Positions 1-8,730 of a DNA stretch of 64,000 nt are shown piece after piece. This DNA is from Flavobacteriales bacterium UBA952 (lineage in GTDB: Bacteria > Bacteroidota > Bacteroidia > Flavobacteriales_D > Crocinitomicaceae), in contig CAJJBU010000017.1 in NCBI GenBank assembly GCA_905182495.1, positions 107,901 through 171,900 of the forward strand, given 5' to 3'. The notes under the pieces were generated by a model that saw only the letters and a program-made list of their open reading frames with translations, was not told the DNA's origin and searched no databases. Position numbers and translations under genes: made by a program. Each line of letters opens with the position of its first letter. The first letter of the stretch is position 1.

Positions 1-465
1 GTTGGAACGGCTTATATTACTGAGCTATTTATTTCTTGGTATTCGGGTGTTGAATACGAAGCGTATGCTTTTATTAACAGAGCGACCGGACCTTATTGGT
101 GGGCTTATGCCGCGATGATGACGTGTAATGTTGTTTCTCCTCAGTTGATGTGGTTCAGAAAATTAAGAAGAAGCCTATTATTTACATTTTTCATTTCGAT
201 AGTAGTAAATATCGGTATGTGGTTTGAGCGTTATGTGATTATCATGACCTCCCTGCATAGAGATTATTTACCGTCTTCATGGAGTATGCATTATCCGAGT
301 CCTATTGATATAGGTGTATACATTGGTACAATAGGTTTATTCTTCGTTTTCTTCTTGTTATTTGCTAGGTTCTTCCCTGTATTGGCATTGAATGAAATCA
401 AATCGATATTGAAAGGTTCAGGACAGTCCTATAAAGAATCTCCTGATTATTATAAAAATCATTAA
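1..465 (+). CDS. actC: Alternative complex III membrane subunit ActC (NrfD-like), 3' part
   Basis: The reading frame is open from the first base, so this is the last 154 residues of a gene that starts outside the window. It shows at least three hydrophobic segments (around YWWAYAAMMT, SLLFTFFISIVVNIGMW and IGLFFVFFLLFARFF) with the conserved ERYVII stretch of the NrfD/PsrC family. ActC is one of two NrfD-like integral membrane subunits of alternative complex III, the quinol:electron-acceptor oxidoreductase that replaces cytochrome bc1 in many Bacteroidota. The order actC-actD-actE-actF-coxB-coxA that follows makes the assignment firm. Only 9 bases separate it from actD. Catalytic features of the N-terminal part cannot be seen. 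Confidence 0.9.
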   Translation, partial: VGTAYITELFISWYSGVEYEAYAFINRATGPYWWAYAAMMTCNVVSPQLMWFRKLRRSLLFTFFISIVVNIGMWFERYVIIMTSLHRDYLPSSWSMHYPSPIDIGVYIGTIGLFFVFFLLFARFFPVLALNEIKSILKGSGQSYKESPDYYKNH

Positions 466-474
466 GAAAGAGCT

Positions 475-1005
475 ATGTCTGATAAAGTAATATATGTAAT
501 GTATGACGACGACGGAGTGCTGAAAGATGGTGCGAAAAAGTTGGTTTCTAGTGGAGTCAAAATTTCGGATACTTTTTCACCTTTTCCGATTCATGGTATT
601 GATCCAATTATTGGAATTAAAAACACACGATTAGGGATTATGGCTTTTTTATATGGGCTGATAGGATTAACGTTAGCTACAATAGGAATGCGCTTTTTCA
701 TGATTGATGACTGGCCCATGAATATTGGTGGTAAACCGAGTTTCACCTACCTGGAAAACATTTTGTCTTTTGTCCCGATTTCTTTTGAATTTACTGTAAT
801 GTGTGCAGCACACGGAATGGCAATCACTTATTTGTTGCGTAATAAGACCTTACCAGGTATGCCTGCTCAAAACCCTGACCCTCGAACAACTGATGATAAA
901 TTTGTAATGGAAATTAGAACTTCTGAAAATTCAATGGATGAAAAAGAATTGGATCAGTTGATAAAGGATACTGGTTTTATTGAGATAGACAAAAAGATCA
1001 TATAA
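475..1005 (+). CDS. actD: Alternative complex III subunit ActD (DUF3341)
   Basis: A 176-residue protein with two hydrophobic segments, around residues 57-80 and 98-123, flanked by soluble ends. This is the DUF3341/ActD pattern of a small two-helix subunit of alternative complex III. The segment FSPFPIHGID near residue 35 is typical of the family. ActD carries no known cofactor and is thought to be structural. The start ATG follows an AAGAAAGAG purine stretch 9 bases after actC, so the two are cotranscribed. The identification rests on length, topology and position in the act operon. Confidence 0.92.
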   Translation: MSDKVIYVMYDDDGVLKDGAKKLVSSGVKISDTFSPFPIHGIDPIIGIKNTRLGIMAFLYGLIGLTLATIGMRFFMIDDWPMNIGGKPSFTYLENILSFVPISFEFTVMCAAHGMAITYLLRNKTLPGMPAQNPDPRTTDDKFVMEIRTSENSMDEKELDQLIKDTGFIEIDKKII

Positions 1006-1029
1006 GTAATATTGAGAAACGCTTTGAAA

Positions 1030-1764
1030 ATGAACAACAAATTTAATTTATACACTAGTCTGTCCTTTCTAATGTTCGTAACACTTTTCGTGTCATGTTC
1101 ATCGGATCCGGATAGCCCTGGAACGGAATACATGCCTGATATGTATCGTTCTCCTGCAATTGAGACCTATGTTGACTATGGCGAAATAAGGGGAAAAGAA
1201 AATAAAAGTTACAAATCAATCCTGTCGGCGAGACAAACACCGAAATATACAGTCCCGTATGTAGGAACAGATGAGCAAACTGTCAAAATGATGCTTCCAA
1301 ATAAAAGAAAAGCGGGAATAGCTTGGCGAGAAAGTCATGGTTTATACGGTTGGGACTTGGATAATGTAAGCGGTTATGAAATGTCTCGATTTGACACAGT
1401 GAACCCAATGGTTATGACAGCGGATAATGCTTCAGGTATTTTAAAGCAGGGTGAAAAACTGTATTCCTCAATGTGTATGCATTGTCACGGAGAAAAAGGG
1501 GATGGTAATGGCCCAATGATTCAAAGTGGAGCCTACGGTGATTTAGGAGTTGTTCCGGCATATAAAAATTTAGATACGCTTTCTGAGGGTAAGATATTCC
1601 ACAGTATCTATTACGGAAAAGGTTTTATGGGAGCACATAGTTCGCTCTTGAATAAAAAAGAAATATGGACACTGGTTCATTATGTTCGCCAATTCCAAAT
1701 AGATGGATACGGTAAGTTTGAAGAGATAGCTGAAGTAGAGGTCAATCAAGAAACTGCTGAGTAG
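1030..1764 (+). CDS. actE: Alternative complex III cytochrome c subunit ActE
   Basis: A 244-residue lipoprotein monohaem cytochrome c. I choose the ATG at 1030 rather than an in-frame TTG at 1012 because it gives a clean signal peptide (MNNKF, hydrophobic core, lipobox LFVSC). The mature cysteine would be lipidated and anchored at the periplasmic face. The haem motif CMHCH lies near residue 151 and a candidate distal Met occurs in the GFMGAHSS segment. ActE passes electrons from the Act complex onward, probably to the CuA centre of the oxidase encoded just downstream. It lies 25 bases after actD and 21 before actF. Confidence 0.9.
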   Translation: MNNKFNLYTSLSFLMFVTLFVSCSSDPDSPGTEYMPDMYRSPAIETYVDYGEIRGKENKSYKSILSARQTPKYTVPYVGTDEQTVKMMLPNKRKAGIAWRESHGLYGWDLDNVSGYEMSRFDTVNPMVMTADNASGILKQGEKLYSSMCMHCHGEKGDGNGPMIQSGAYGDLGVVPAYKNLDTLSEGKIFHSIYYGKGFMGAHSSLLNKKEIWTLVHYVRQFQIDGYGKFEEIAEVEVNQETAE

Positions 1765-1785
1765 AAGTAATTAATTTTTAGATAA

Positions 1786-2973
<1,188 letters not shown>

Positions 2974-2994
2974 CCAACCAAGTCGATAGATAAA

Positions 2995-4389
2995 ATGGAA
3001 AAAATTATAATTCTTATTGTCCTTATAACAGGTGTGATTGCTATAGCGCAGCTTGTAAGAGTATATGAGTTAACATACAAACTCAAAAATCGTGGTGAAC
3101 ATGAAATCCCTAATCGTGATAACAATCTAAACGCCAAATTAATGCTTGGCTTTATGATGTTTCAGTTTTTGGGCTTTATATACCTAATGTTAAAATACGG
3201 ATGGACTGGTAGAGGAGAGCCTGCATCTCTTCAAGGTGTTGAAACTGATTGGCTTTTAAATGTCAATTTCATCATCATCATCCTCGTTTTCTTTATTACG
3301 AATTTCTTATTGTTCTTTTTTGCTTATAAGTACGTAAGAAAGCCGGGTGTAAAGGCAACCTATTATTCACACAATAATAAGCTCGAGATCATTTGGACGA
3401 TTGTCCCTGCAGTTGTTTTAGGAGTAATTATTATTCTAGGTCTAAAGTCATGGACGGAATTGACTGCACAATCTTCTGATAAAGCAGAGAAAATCGAATT
3501 GTTTGCTTATCAGTTTGCTTGGATTGCAAGGTATTCTGGAGAAGACAATACTTTAGGTAAATTTGATTATAAGCTCACCACCGGTAATAACGAATTGGCA
3601 TTAATGACTGAAAGTACGATTGACACTTCTCTCAATGAAATGAAATTGTCGATCGAAAACTTAGAATCAAAATTGAAGCAAGTGAATTTTGACTATTTGG
3701 TTTCAGCGTATCGAGGTCTATCTTCAAATTCATCGTTTAAAAGTGGAATTGATAAAGCGGCTCAAGAGATATTGGTTTCAGACTTTAATTTAGCGGAGGC
3801 AGAAGCAGAATTCAAACATCTTTATGGAGATCACATAGGGAATCATGGCCATTTGGAGATTGCATTAGAGGCACCAAATCAAGAAACTCAAACGATCATA
3901 GGTGATTTAGAACAGCAGCTATCTATTAAAGAAAGACTTTATAGAGGTTTGGTTCAAATGAAACAAAATCACAATCCGGATGTTGATAAATATGCTTTAA
4001 ATGATATTTTGCAAAAGGACACATTGTATTTATGTAAAGGTCGTGATTATGAATTCTCATTTAGGTCAAAGGATGTAATCCATTCAGCTTACTTCCCGCA
4101 TTTTAGAGCGCAAATGAATGTAGTGCCTGGAATGCCTACTAGATTCAAGTTTACGCCGTCATTGACTACCAATGAAATGCGTAAAAGTAAGAATGATGAA
4201 AAATTTAATTTTGTTCTTATGTGCAATAAGATTTGCGGAGGGGCACATTATAAAATGAAAATGATTGTTGTAGTTTATCCTGAGGCCGAATACAATACTT
4301 GGATGGCTTCTAAGAAAACGGCAACATTTAAAGACCAATATTCTCCAGCAGTTGAAGCTGTGGAAAGTACAATAGATTCAAACATTTAA
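2995..4389 (+). CDS. coxB: Cytochrome c oxidase subunit II with a large insertion
   Basis: A 464-residue subunit II of a haem-copper oxidase. The membrane part has hydrophobic segments near residues 1-20, 50-66, 92-112 and 136-154. The cupredoxin domain carries CuA ligands at H363, C410, C414, H418 and M421 (motif C-NKI-C-GGA-H-YK-M). It accepts electrons from a cytochrome c, here plausibly ActE. Between the first cupredoxin strands (FAYQFAW) and the RSKDVIHSAYFPHFR ligand segment there is an insertion of roughly 130 mostly hydrophilic, helix-prone residues (about 195-325), which makes the protein longer than most relatives. coxA follows 16 bases downstream. Confidence 0.93.
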   Translation: MEKIIILIVLITGVIAIAQLVRVYELTYKLKNRGEHEIPNRDNNLNAKLMLGFMMFQFLGFIYLMLKYGWTGRGEPASLQGVETDWLLNVNFIIIILVFFITNFLLFFFAYKYVRKPGVKATYYSHNNKLEIIWTIVPAVVLGVIIILGLKSWTELTAQSSDKAEKIELFAYQFAWIARYSGEDNTLGKFDYKLTTGNNELALMTESTIDTSLNEMKLSIENLESKLKQVNFDYLVSAYRGLSSNSSFKSGIDKAAQEILVSDFNLAEAEAEFKHLYGDHIGNHGHLEIALEAPNQETQTIIGDLEQQLSIKERLYRGLVQMKQNHNPDVDKYALNDILQKDTLYLCKGRDYEFSFRSKDVIHSAYFPHFRAQMNVVPGMPTRFKFTPSLTTNEMRKSKNDEKFNFVLMCNKICGGAHYKMKMIVVVYPEAEYNTWMASKKTATFKDQYSPAVEAVESTIDSNI

Positions 4390-4405
4390 TTAAAAAAAAT
4401 ATACG

Positions 4406-6268
4406 ATGTCTTCAGTAGCACACGAAAACCATCATGACGAACACCACCATGAGGAGCATTTCATCTCAAAATATATCTTCAGTCAAGATCATAAGATGAT
4501 CGGGAAGCAGTTTTTAATGACTGCGGTATTTATGGGTCTCGTAGCCATGATGCTATCTATTTTCTTTCGAATTCAATTGGCATGGCCAGGGGAGGAATCT
4601 ACCTTTTTAAACATTTTCCTTGGTGATGAATGGGCGCCAAATGGTATCATGAAGGAGGACATGTATTTAGGCTTGGTCACCTTGCACGGAACTATAATGG
4701 TTTTTTTCTTATTAACAGGGGGGCTATCTGGAACCTTCTCTAATATTCTTATTCCTTTACAATTGGGCGCAAGAGATATGGCGTCGGGCTTTTTGAATAT
4801 GCTATCCTATTGGTTTTTCTTCTTGTCTTCACTATTAATGTTTGCCTCTCTTTTTGTACATGAAGGGGCTGTGTTCGGACTTCAGCTTGGAGACCCAACC
4901 ACAAGTCTACCAGGGGTATGGGATGGATCCGGCCCAGCAATGGCAGGTTGGACAATCTATCCTCCGTTATCTGCGCTTCCCCAATCAGTCTCTGGCTCAG
5001 GTTTAGGAATGACCTTGTGGTTATTCTCCATGACGATTTTCATCGCATCTTCATTAATCGGTTCGTTAAATTATATCGTAACGGTATTTAACCTGAGAAC
5101 AAAAGGAATGATAATGACGCGTATGCCTTTAACCATATGGGCATTCTTTGTTACTGCTATTCTTGGCGTATTGTCTTTCCCCGTGCTGTTATCTGCTGCA
5201 TTATTATTGATGATGGATCGAATGGCGGGAACTAGTTTTTATTTATCTGATATCATTGTAGGATCTGAAATGCTGGCAAATCATGGAGGGTCTCCTATTC
5301 TATATCAGCATTTATTTTGGTTCTTAGGCCATCCAGAGGTATACATTGTACTTCTTCCGGCACTAGGGTTGTCATCAGAAATAATAGCGACAAATTCACG
5401 TAAACCAATTTTCGGATATAAAGCGATGATTGGTTCCATTCTAGCCATAGGATTCCTATCCTTTATTGTCTGGGGCCACCATATGTTTATAACGGGAATG
5501 AACCCATTCTTAGGTTCTGTTTTTGTTTTTACAACTTTACTTATTGCAATACCTTCAGCTGTTAAGGTCTTTAATTATTTGGCTACGTTGTGGAAAGGCT
5601 CATTGGTACTTACGCCGGCCATGATGTTTGCAATCGGTCTTGTTTCTACGTTTATTACAGGAGGGGTTACGGGTATTATTTTAGCCGATTCTGCTTTAGA
5701 CATTGCGTTGCATGACACTTATTTTGTTGTCGCTCACTTCCATATCGTAATGGGAATGTCTGCTGTGTTTGGAATGTTCGGTGGCGTCTACCATTGGTTC
5801 CCAAAAATGTTTGGTAAGATGATGAATACAAGATTGGGTTATGTTCACTTTTGGATTACCATCATTGGTGCGTATGGCGTGTTTTTCCCAATGCATTTTG
5901 TTGGACTTGCTGGCGCTCCTAGAAGATATTACAACTACTCAGTATATGAGGAATTTGATAAAGGGGCATTGGATATGATGATGGATCTGAATGTGATTAT
6001 TACGTTCTTCGCTATTTTTGCGGCACTTGGACAAGCTTTGTTCTTATTCAATTTCTTCTACAGTATTTTTAGAGGCCCTAAGGCCCCTCAAAACCCTTGG
6101 AGGTCAACGACCCTTGAGTGGACGACTCCTGTAGAGCATATTCACGGAAATTGGCCCGGAGAATTACCGACTGTGCATAGATGGCCGTATGATTATTCAA
6201 AGCCTGGAGCTGATGAGGATTTTATTCCCCAAACAGTGCCACTAGCAGAAGGAGAGGAGGAGCATTAA
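4406..6268 (+). CDS. coxA: Cytochrome c oxidase subunit I
   Basis: A 620-residue, 12-helix-type haem-copper oxidase subunit I. The CuB and haem ligands are visible: LHGTIM near residue 95 (low-spin haem His), GHPEVY near residue 308 (CuB His and the cross-linked Tyr of A-type oxidases), WGHHMF near residue 355 (two CuB His) and VVAHFHIVMG near residue 440 (high- and low-spin haem His). It reduces oxygen to water and pumps protons in the inner membrane. The His-rich N-terminus (HENHHDEHHHEEH) is soluble. It is the last gene of the act-cox operon; the next gene is convergent, 5 bases away. Confidence 0.96.
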   Translation: MSSVAHENHHDEHHHEEHFISKYIFSQDHKMIGKQFLMTAVFMGLVAMMLSIFFRIQLAWPGEESTFLNIFLGDEWAPNGIMKEDMYLGLVTLHGTIMVFFLLTGGLSGTFSNILIPLQLGARDMASGFLNMLSYWFFFLSSLLMFASLFVHEGAVFGLQLGDPTTSLPGVWDGSGPAMAGWTIYPPLSALPQSVSGSGLGMTLWLFSMTIFIASSLIGSLNYIVTVFNLRTKGMIMTRMPLTIWAFFVTAILGVLSFPVLLSAALLLMMDRMAGTSFYLSDIIVGSEMLANHGGSPILYQHLFWFLGHPEVYIVLLPALGLSSEIIATNSRKPIFGYKAMIGSILAIGFLSFIVWGHHMFITGMNPFLGSVFVFTTLLIAIPSAVKVFNYLATLWKGSLVLTPAMMFAIGLVSTFITGGVTGIILADSALDIALHDTYFVVAHFHIVMGMSAVFGMFGGVYHWFPKMFGKMMNTRLGYVHFWITIIGAYGVFFPMHFVGLAGAPRRYYNYSVYEEFDKGALDMMMDLNVIITFFAIFAALGQALFLFNFFYSIFRGPKAPQNPWRSTTLEWTTPVEHIHGNWPGELPTVHRWPYDYSKPGADEDFIPQTVPLAEGEEEH

Positions 6269-6273
6269 ATTTT

Positions 6274-6855
6274 TTATTTATTTTGCTTTTTTAGTTCTTC
6301 GTTTACCCTTTCTAGTTCTTCAAAAAAGTCAGCCCCGAACGCTCGGGTTAAGGGTTCTTTTAAGAACCTGAAAACAGGTACTTTCAATGATGAACCTAAT
6401 TCACAGGCAGGACTGCAGATATTCCAAGTCTCATAATTTAACGCTGTGAATTCAATAAAGTCTTTTGTGCGAATAGGGTACAAGTGACATGATATAGGTT
6501 TATTGAAGGAAATCGCATCATCCTTATAGGCGGTTTCAATCGAGCACTGAGCAGTGTTACTTTTGTCAAAATATACAAACGCACATTCTTTTTTATTTAC
6601 CAACTGGGTTGAGGGTTGCTCTTCGTCATCTTCATAATAGAAGCCATTCTCCTTTATGGCATCAATTCCTTTACGATTCATATAGGGCTTGATATGGTCT
6701 AAATTGTCCCTAATCAATTCAACCTCTGATTGTTTTAGAGGAGCACCTCCATCACCTTGGACACAACAGGCTCCCTTGCATTTAGACAGGTCGCAGACGA
6801 ACTGCTCTGAAAAGACTTCGGTTGATATTATTTTGTTATTGATTTCTACGAGCAT
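6274..6855 (-). CDS. DUF3109 family cysteine-rich protein
   Basis: A 193-residue soluble protein with the cysteine pattern of the DUF3109/YkgJ-like family: C-x5-C-x3-CC near residues 25-36 (VCDLSKCKGACC), then single Cys residues in KKECAF, AQCSI, SCHLYP and NICSPACELG. These probably bind a metal or an Fe-S cluster. The molecular function of the family is not known. The gene is transcribed toward coxA and ends 5 bases from it. Its start is back to back with the rimP promoter region, so the roughly 120 bases between 6856 and 6976 hold both 5' signals. Confidence 0.85.
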   Translation of the reverse strand: MLVEINNKIISTEVFSEQFVCDLSKCKGACCVQGDGGAPLKQSEVELIRDNLDHIKPYMNRKGIDAIKENGFYYEDDEEQPSTQLVNKKECAFVYFDKSNTAQCSIETAYKDDAISFNKPISCHLYPIRTKDFIEFTALNYETWNICSPACELGSSLKVPVFRFLKEPLTRAFGADFFEELERVNEELKKQNK

Positions 6856-6901
6856 AATTATAAAAGTAAGGGTTATTCCTTTTTTATTTAGGTAAATGTG
6901 C

Positions 6902-6909
6902 TATCTTTG
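6902..6909 (+). promoter_or_regulatory. -7 promoter element (TATCTTTG) of rimP-nusA-infB
   Basis: TATCTTTG fits the Bacteroidota -7 consensus TAnnTTTG and lies 68 bases upstream of the rimP ATG. No clear TTG -33 element is visible. Transcription from here would put the hairpin at 6934-6960 in the 5' leader. Confidence 0.6.
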
Positions 6910-6933
6910 TAGTCACAAATGTGAGGAATACAG

Positions 6934-6960
6934 AAAGAGGGGACGAAAGTCCCCTCTTTT
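6934..6960 (+). promoter_or_regulatory. Leader hairpin with GAAA tetraloop and U-tract before rimP
   Basis: An 11-bp perfect stem (6934-6944 with 6949-6959) is closed by a C(GAAA)G GNRA tetraloop and ends in TTTT. It lies between the -7 element and the rimP start codon at 6977. By structure it could be an intrinsic terminator acting as an attenuator, or a stabilising/protein-binding leader for the rimP-nusA-infB operon. NusA itself acts on hairpin-dependent termination, so autogenous control is conceivable but unproven. Confidence 0.75.
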
Positions 6961-6976
6961 GTTAAGCAATAATGAC

Positions 6977-7453
6977 ATGATTTCAAAAGAGCGCGTAACA
7001 GCTTTAATCGATGAACGTATAGAAGACCTGAAGAAGGACTTGTATGTTGTTGAATTGACTATTTCTGCAAATAGCGTTATTCGTGTCGAGCTAGACAAGG
7101 TTGATGGATATGTCGCTGTAGAAGATTGTATGTCGATTTCTAGAAACATCGAACACAATCTTGATCGAGAGGCTGAAGACTTTGAGCTTCATGTATCCTC
7201 AGCGGGTTTAGACAAGCCATTCCGTCATCCAAATCAGTACCGTAAGAATATTGGCCGCCGCGTCAAAGTTAAACTCAATGATGCTTCTAAAATTGAAGGT
7301 GAGTTGGTTTCCTATAACGAAGAAGGAATTGAATTGATGGATCGTGTAAAGAAAAAAATTGAGGGCCGAAAAAAGAAGGAATGGGTAGAGGATATCTACA
7401 AGTTTAAATTAGAAGAAATAAAAGAAACAAAAATTGTAATATCATTTAAATAA
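6977..7453 (+). CDS. rimP: Ribosome maturation factor RimP
   Basis: A 158-residue protein needed for maturation of the 30S subunit. The ATG at 6977 is chosen: an upstream in-frame extension would run through the leader hairpin and has no family similarity. The RimP N-terminal domain is seen in VVELTISANSVIRVELDKVDGYVAVEDC and the characteristic HLDREAEDFELHVSSAGLDKPFRHPNQY-like region follows, here with SSAGLDKPF near residue 75. The C-terminal Sm-like domain follows (RRVKVKL...GELVSYNEEGIEL). It is the first gene of the conserved rimP-nusA-infB operon; nusA starts 6 bases downstream. Confidence 0.95.
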   Translation: MISKERVTALIDERIEDLKKDLYVVELTISANSVIRVELDKVDGYVAVEDCMSISRNIEHNLDREAEDFELHVSSAGLDKPFRHPNQYRKNIGRRVKVKLNDASKIEGELVSYNEEGIELMDRVKKKIEGRKKKEWVEDIYKFKLEEIKETKIVISFK

Positions 7454-7459
7454 AGTAAT

Positions 7460-8695
7460 ATGAACAGTATTGAATTGGTAGATTCGTTTTCAGAATTTAA
7501 AGATCTGAAAAACATTGACAAGCAGACAATGCAACATGTCCTTGAGGATGTTTTTAGAGCTATGTTCAAGAGGAAGTTTAACACAGATGAGCATATTGAC
7601 ATCATTGTAAATATTGACAAAGGAGATGTTCAAATCTTTTTAAATAAGGAAATCGTTGATGATGGCGAAGTAGAAGACCCAAATACTGAAATGGCGTATT
7701 CTGATGCTATTAAAATTGAACCAGATTTTGAAATAGGAGAAGAAGTTACTGAAGAATTTCGTTTTGCTGATTTTGGAAGAAGAAATGTTCTTTCGCTTAG
7801 ACAAAACCTTATTTCTAGAATTCTAGAATTAGAAAAGGATCATCTTTACAAGATGTACAAGGAGCGTATTGGTGAAATCATGACAGGAGAGGTATATCAA
7901 GTATGGAAGAAGGAGATCTTGGTTATGGATGATGATGGGAATGAACTTCTTTTACCGAAATCAGAGCAAATACCATCAGACTTCTTTAAAAAAGGAGAAT
8001 CTGTTAGAGCTGTTGTTTCTAAGGTCGATATGCGAAATAGCACACCAGTTATTATATTATCTCGTACGGCACCAGAGTTTTTAGAGCGTTTATTTGAGTT
8101 AGAGGTCCCTGAAGTATTTGACGGTTTAATTACCATTAAGAATATTGTTCGTGAACCGGGTGAAAGAGCTAAAGTAGCTGTTGAATCTTATGACGATAGA
8201 ATAGATCCTGTTGGAGCCTGCGTAGGTATGAAAGGATCTAGAATTCATGGAATTGTTAGGGAGCTGCGAAATGAGAACATTGATGTAATTAATTACACGA
8301 CAAATAATCAGCTTTTAATTCAACGAGCATTATCTCCAGCAAAAATAACTTCAATGGAAATTCTTGAAGAGGAGAGCCGTGTTAAGGTTTACTTAAAACC
8401 AGATCAAGTATCGCTTGCTATTGGTAGAGGAGGTAATAACATTAAGTTAGCGGGTCGCTTGTGTGGTTATGAAATTGATGTTTATCGTGACGGAGAAGTG
8501 GACATTGAAGATGTAGATTTAGAAGAATTTGCAGATGAAATAGATAGCTGGATTATAGATGAGCTTAAGGCAATAGGATGTGATACTGCAAAATCTGTTT
8601 TGGAAATTAATGTTGAGGATATGGTAACACGAACTGACCTTGAAAAAGAGACGATTGAGGAAGTATTTCGTATTTTAAAGGCGGAATTTGAATAA
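7460..8695 (+). CDS. nusA: Transcription termination/antitermination factor NusA
   Basis: A 411-residue NusA. It has the N-terminal RNA polymerase-binding domain (residues 1-125), an S1 domain (about 135-200, starting at GEIMTGEVYQVW), and two KH domains with the GxxG-type loops VGMKGSRI near residue 258 and IGRGGNNI near residue 326. It lacks long C-terminal acidic repeats, as in other Bacteroidota. It modulates pausing, termination and antitermination. It lies in the rimP-nusA-infB operon between rimP (6 bases) and infB. Confidence 0.96.
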   Translation: MNSIELVDSFSEFKDLKNIDKQTMQHVLEDVFRAMFKRKFNTDEHIDIIVNIDKGDVQIFLNKEIVDDGEVEDPNTEMAYSDAIKIEPDFEIGEEVTEEFRFADFGRRNVLSLRQNLISRILELEKDHLYKMYKERIGEIMTGEVYQVWKKEILVMDDDGNELLLPKSEQIPSDFFKKGESVRAVVSKVDMRNSTPVIILSRTAPEFLERLFELEVPEVFDGLITIKNIVREPGERAKVAVESYDDRIDPVGACVGMKGSRIHGIVRELRNENIDVINYTTNNQLLIQRALSPAKITSMEILEEESRVKVYLKPDQVSLAIGRGGNNIKLAGRLCGYEIDVYRDGEVDIEDVDLEEFADEIDSWIIDELKAIGCDTAKSVLEINVEDMVTRTDLEKETIEEVFRILKAEFE

Positions 8696-8730
8696 ATTTG
8701 AACTATCGATTTAAAATCGAAAAAATAATT

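Noticed and set aside
6896..6976. Longer rimP reading frame from 6896
   Set aside because: It starts inside the promoter element and runs through the leader hairpin; the added residues have no resemblance to RimP.
7897..8136. Reading frames of 60-140 codons antisense or out of frame to large genes such as nusA, infB, leuS, atpA and sufB
   Set aside because: They lie wholly inside well-supported genes, have no start signals or family motifs, and their composition follows the opposite strand.
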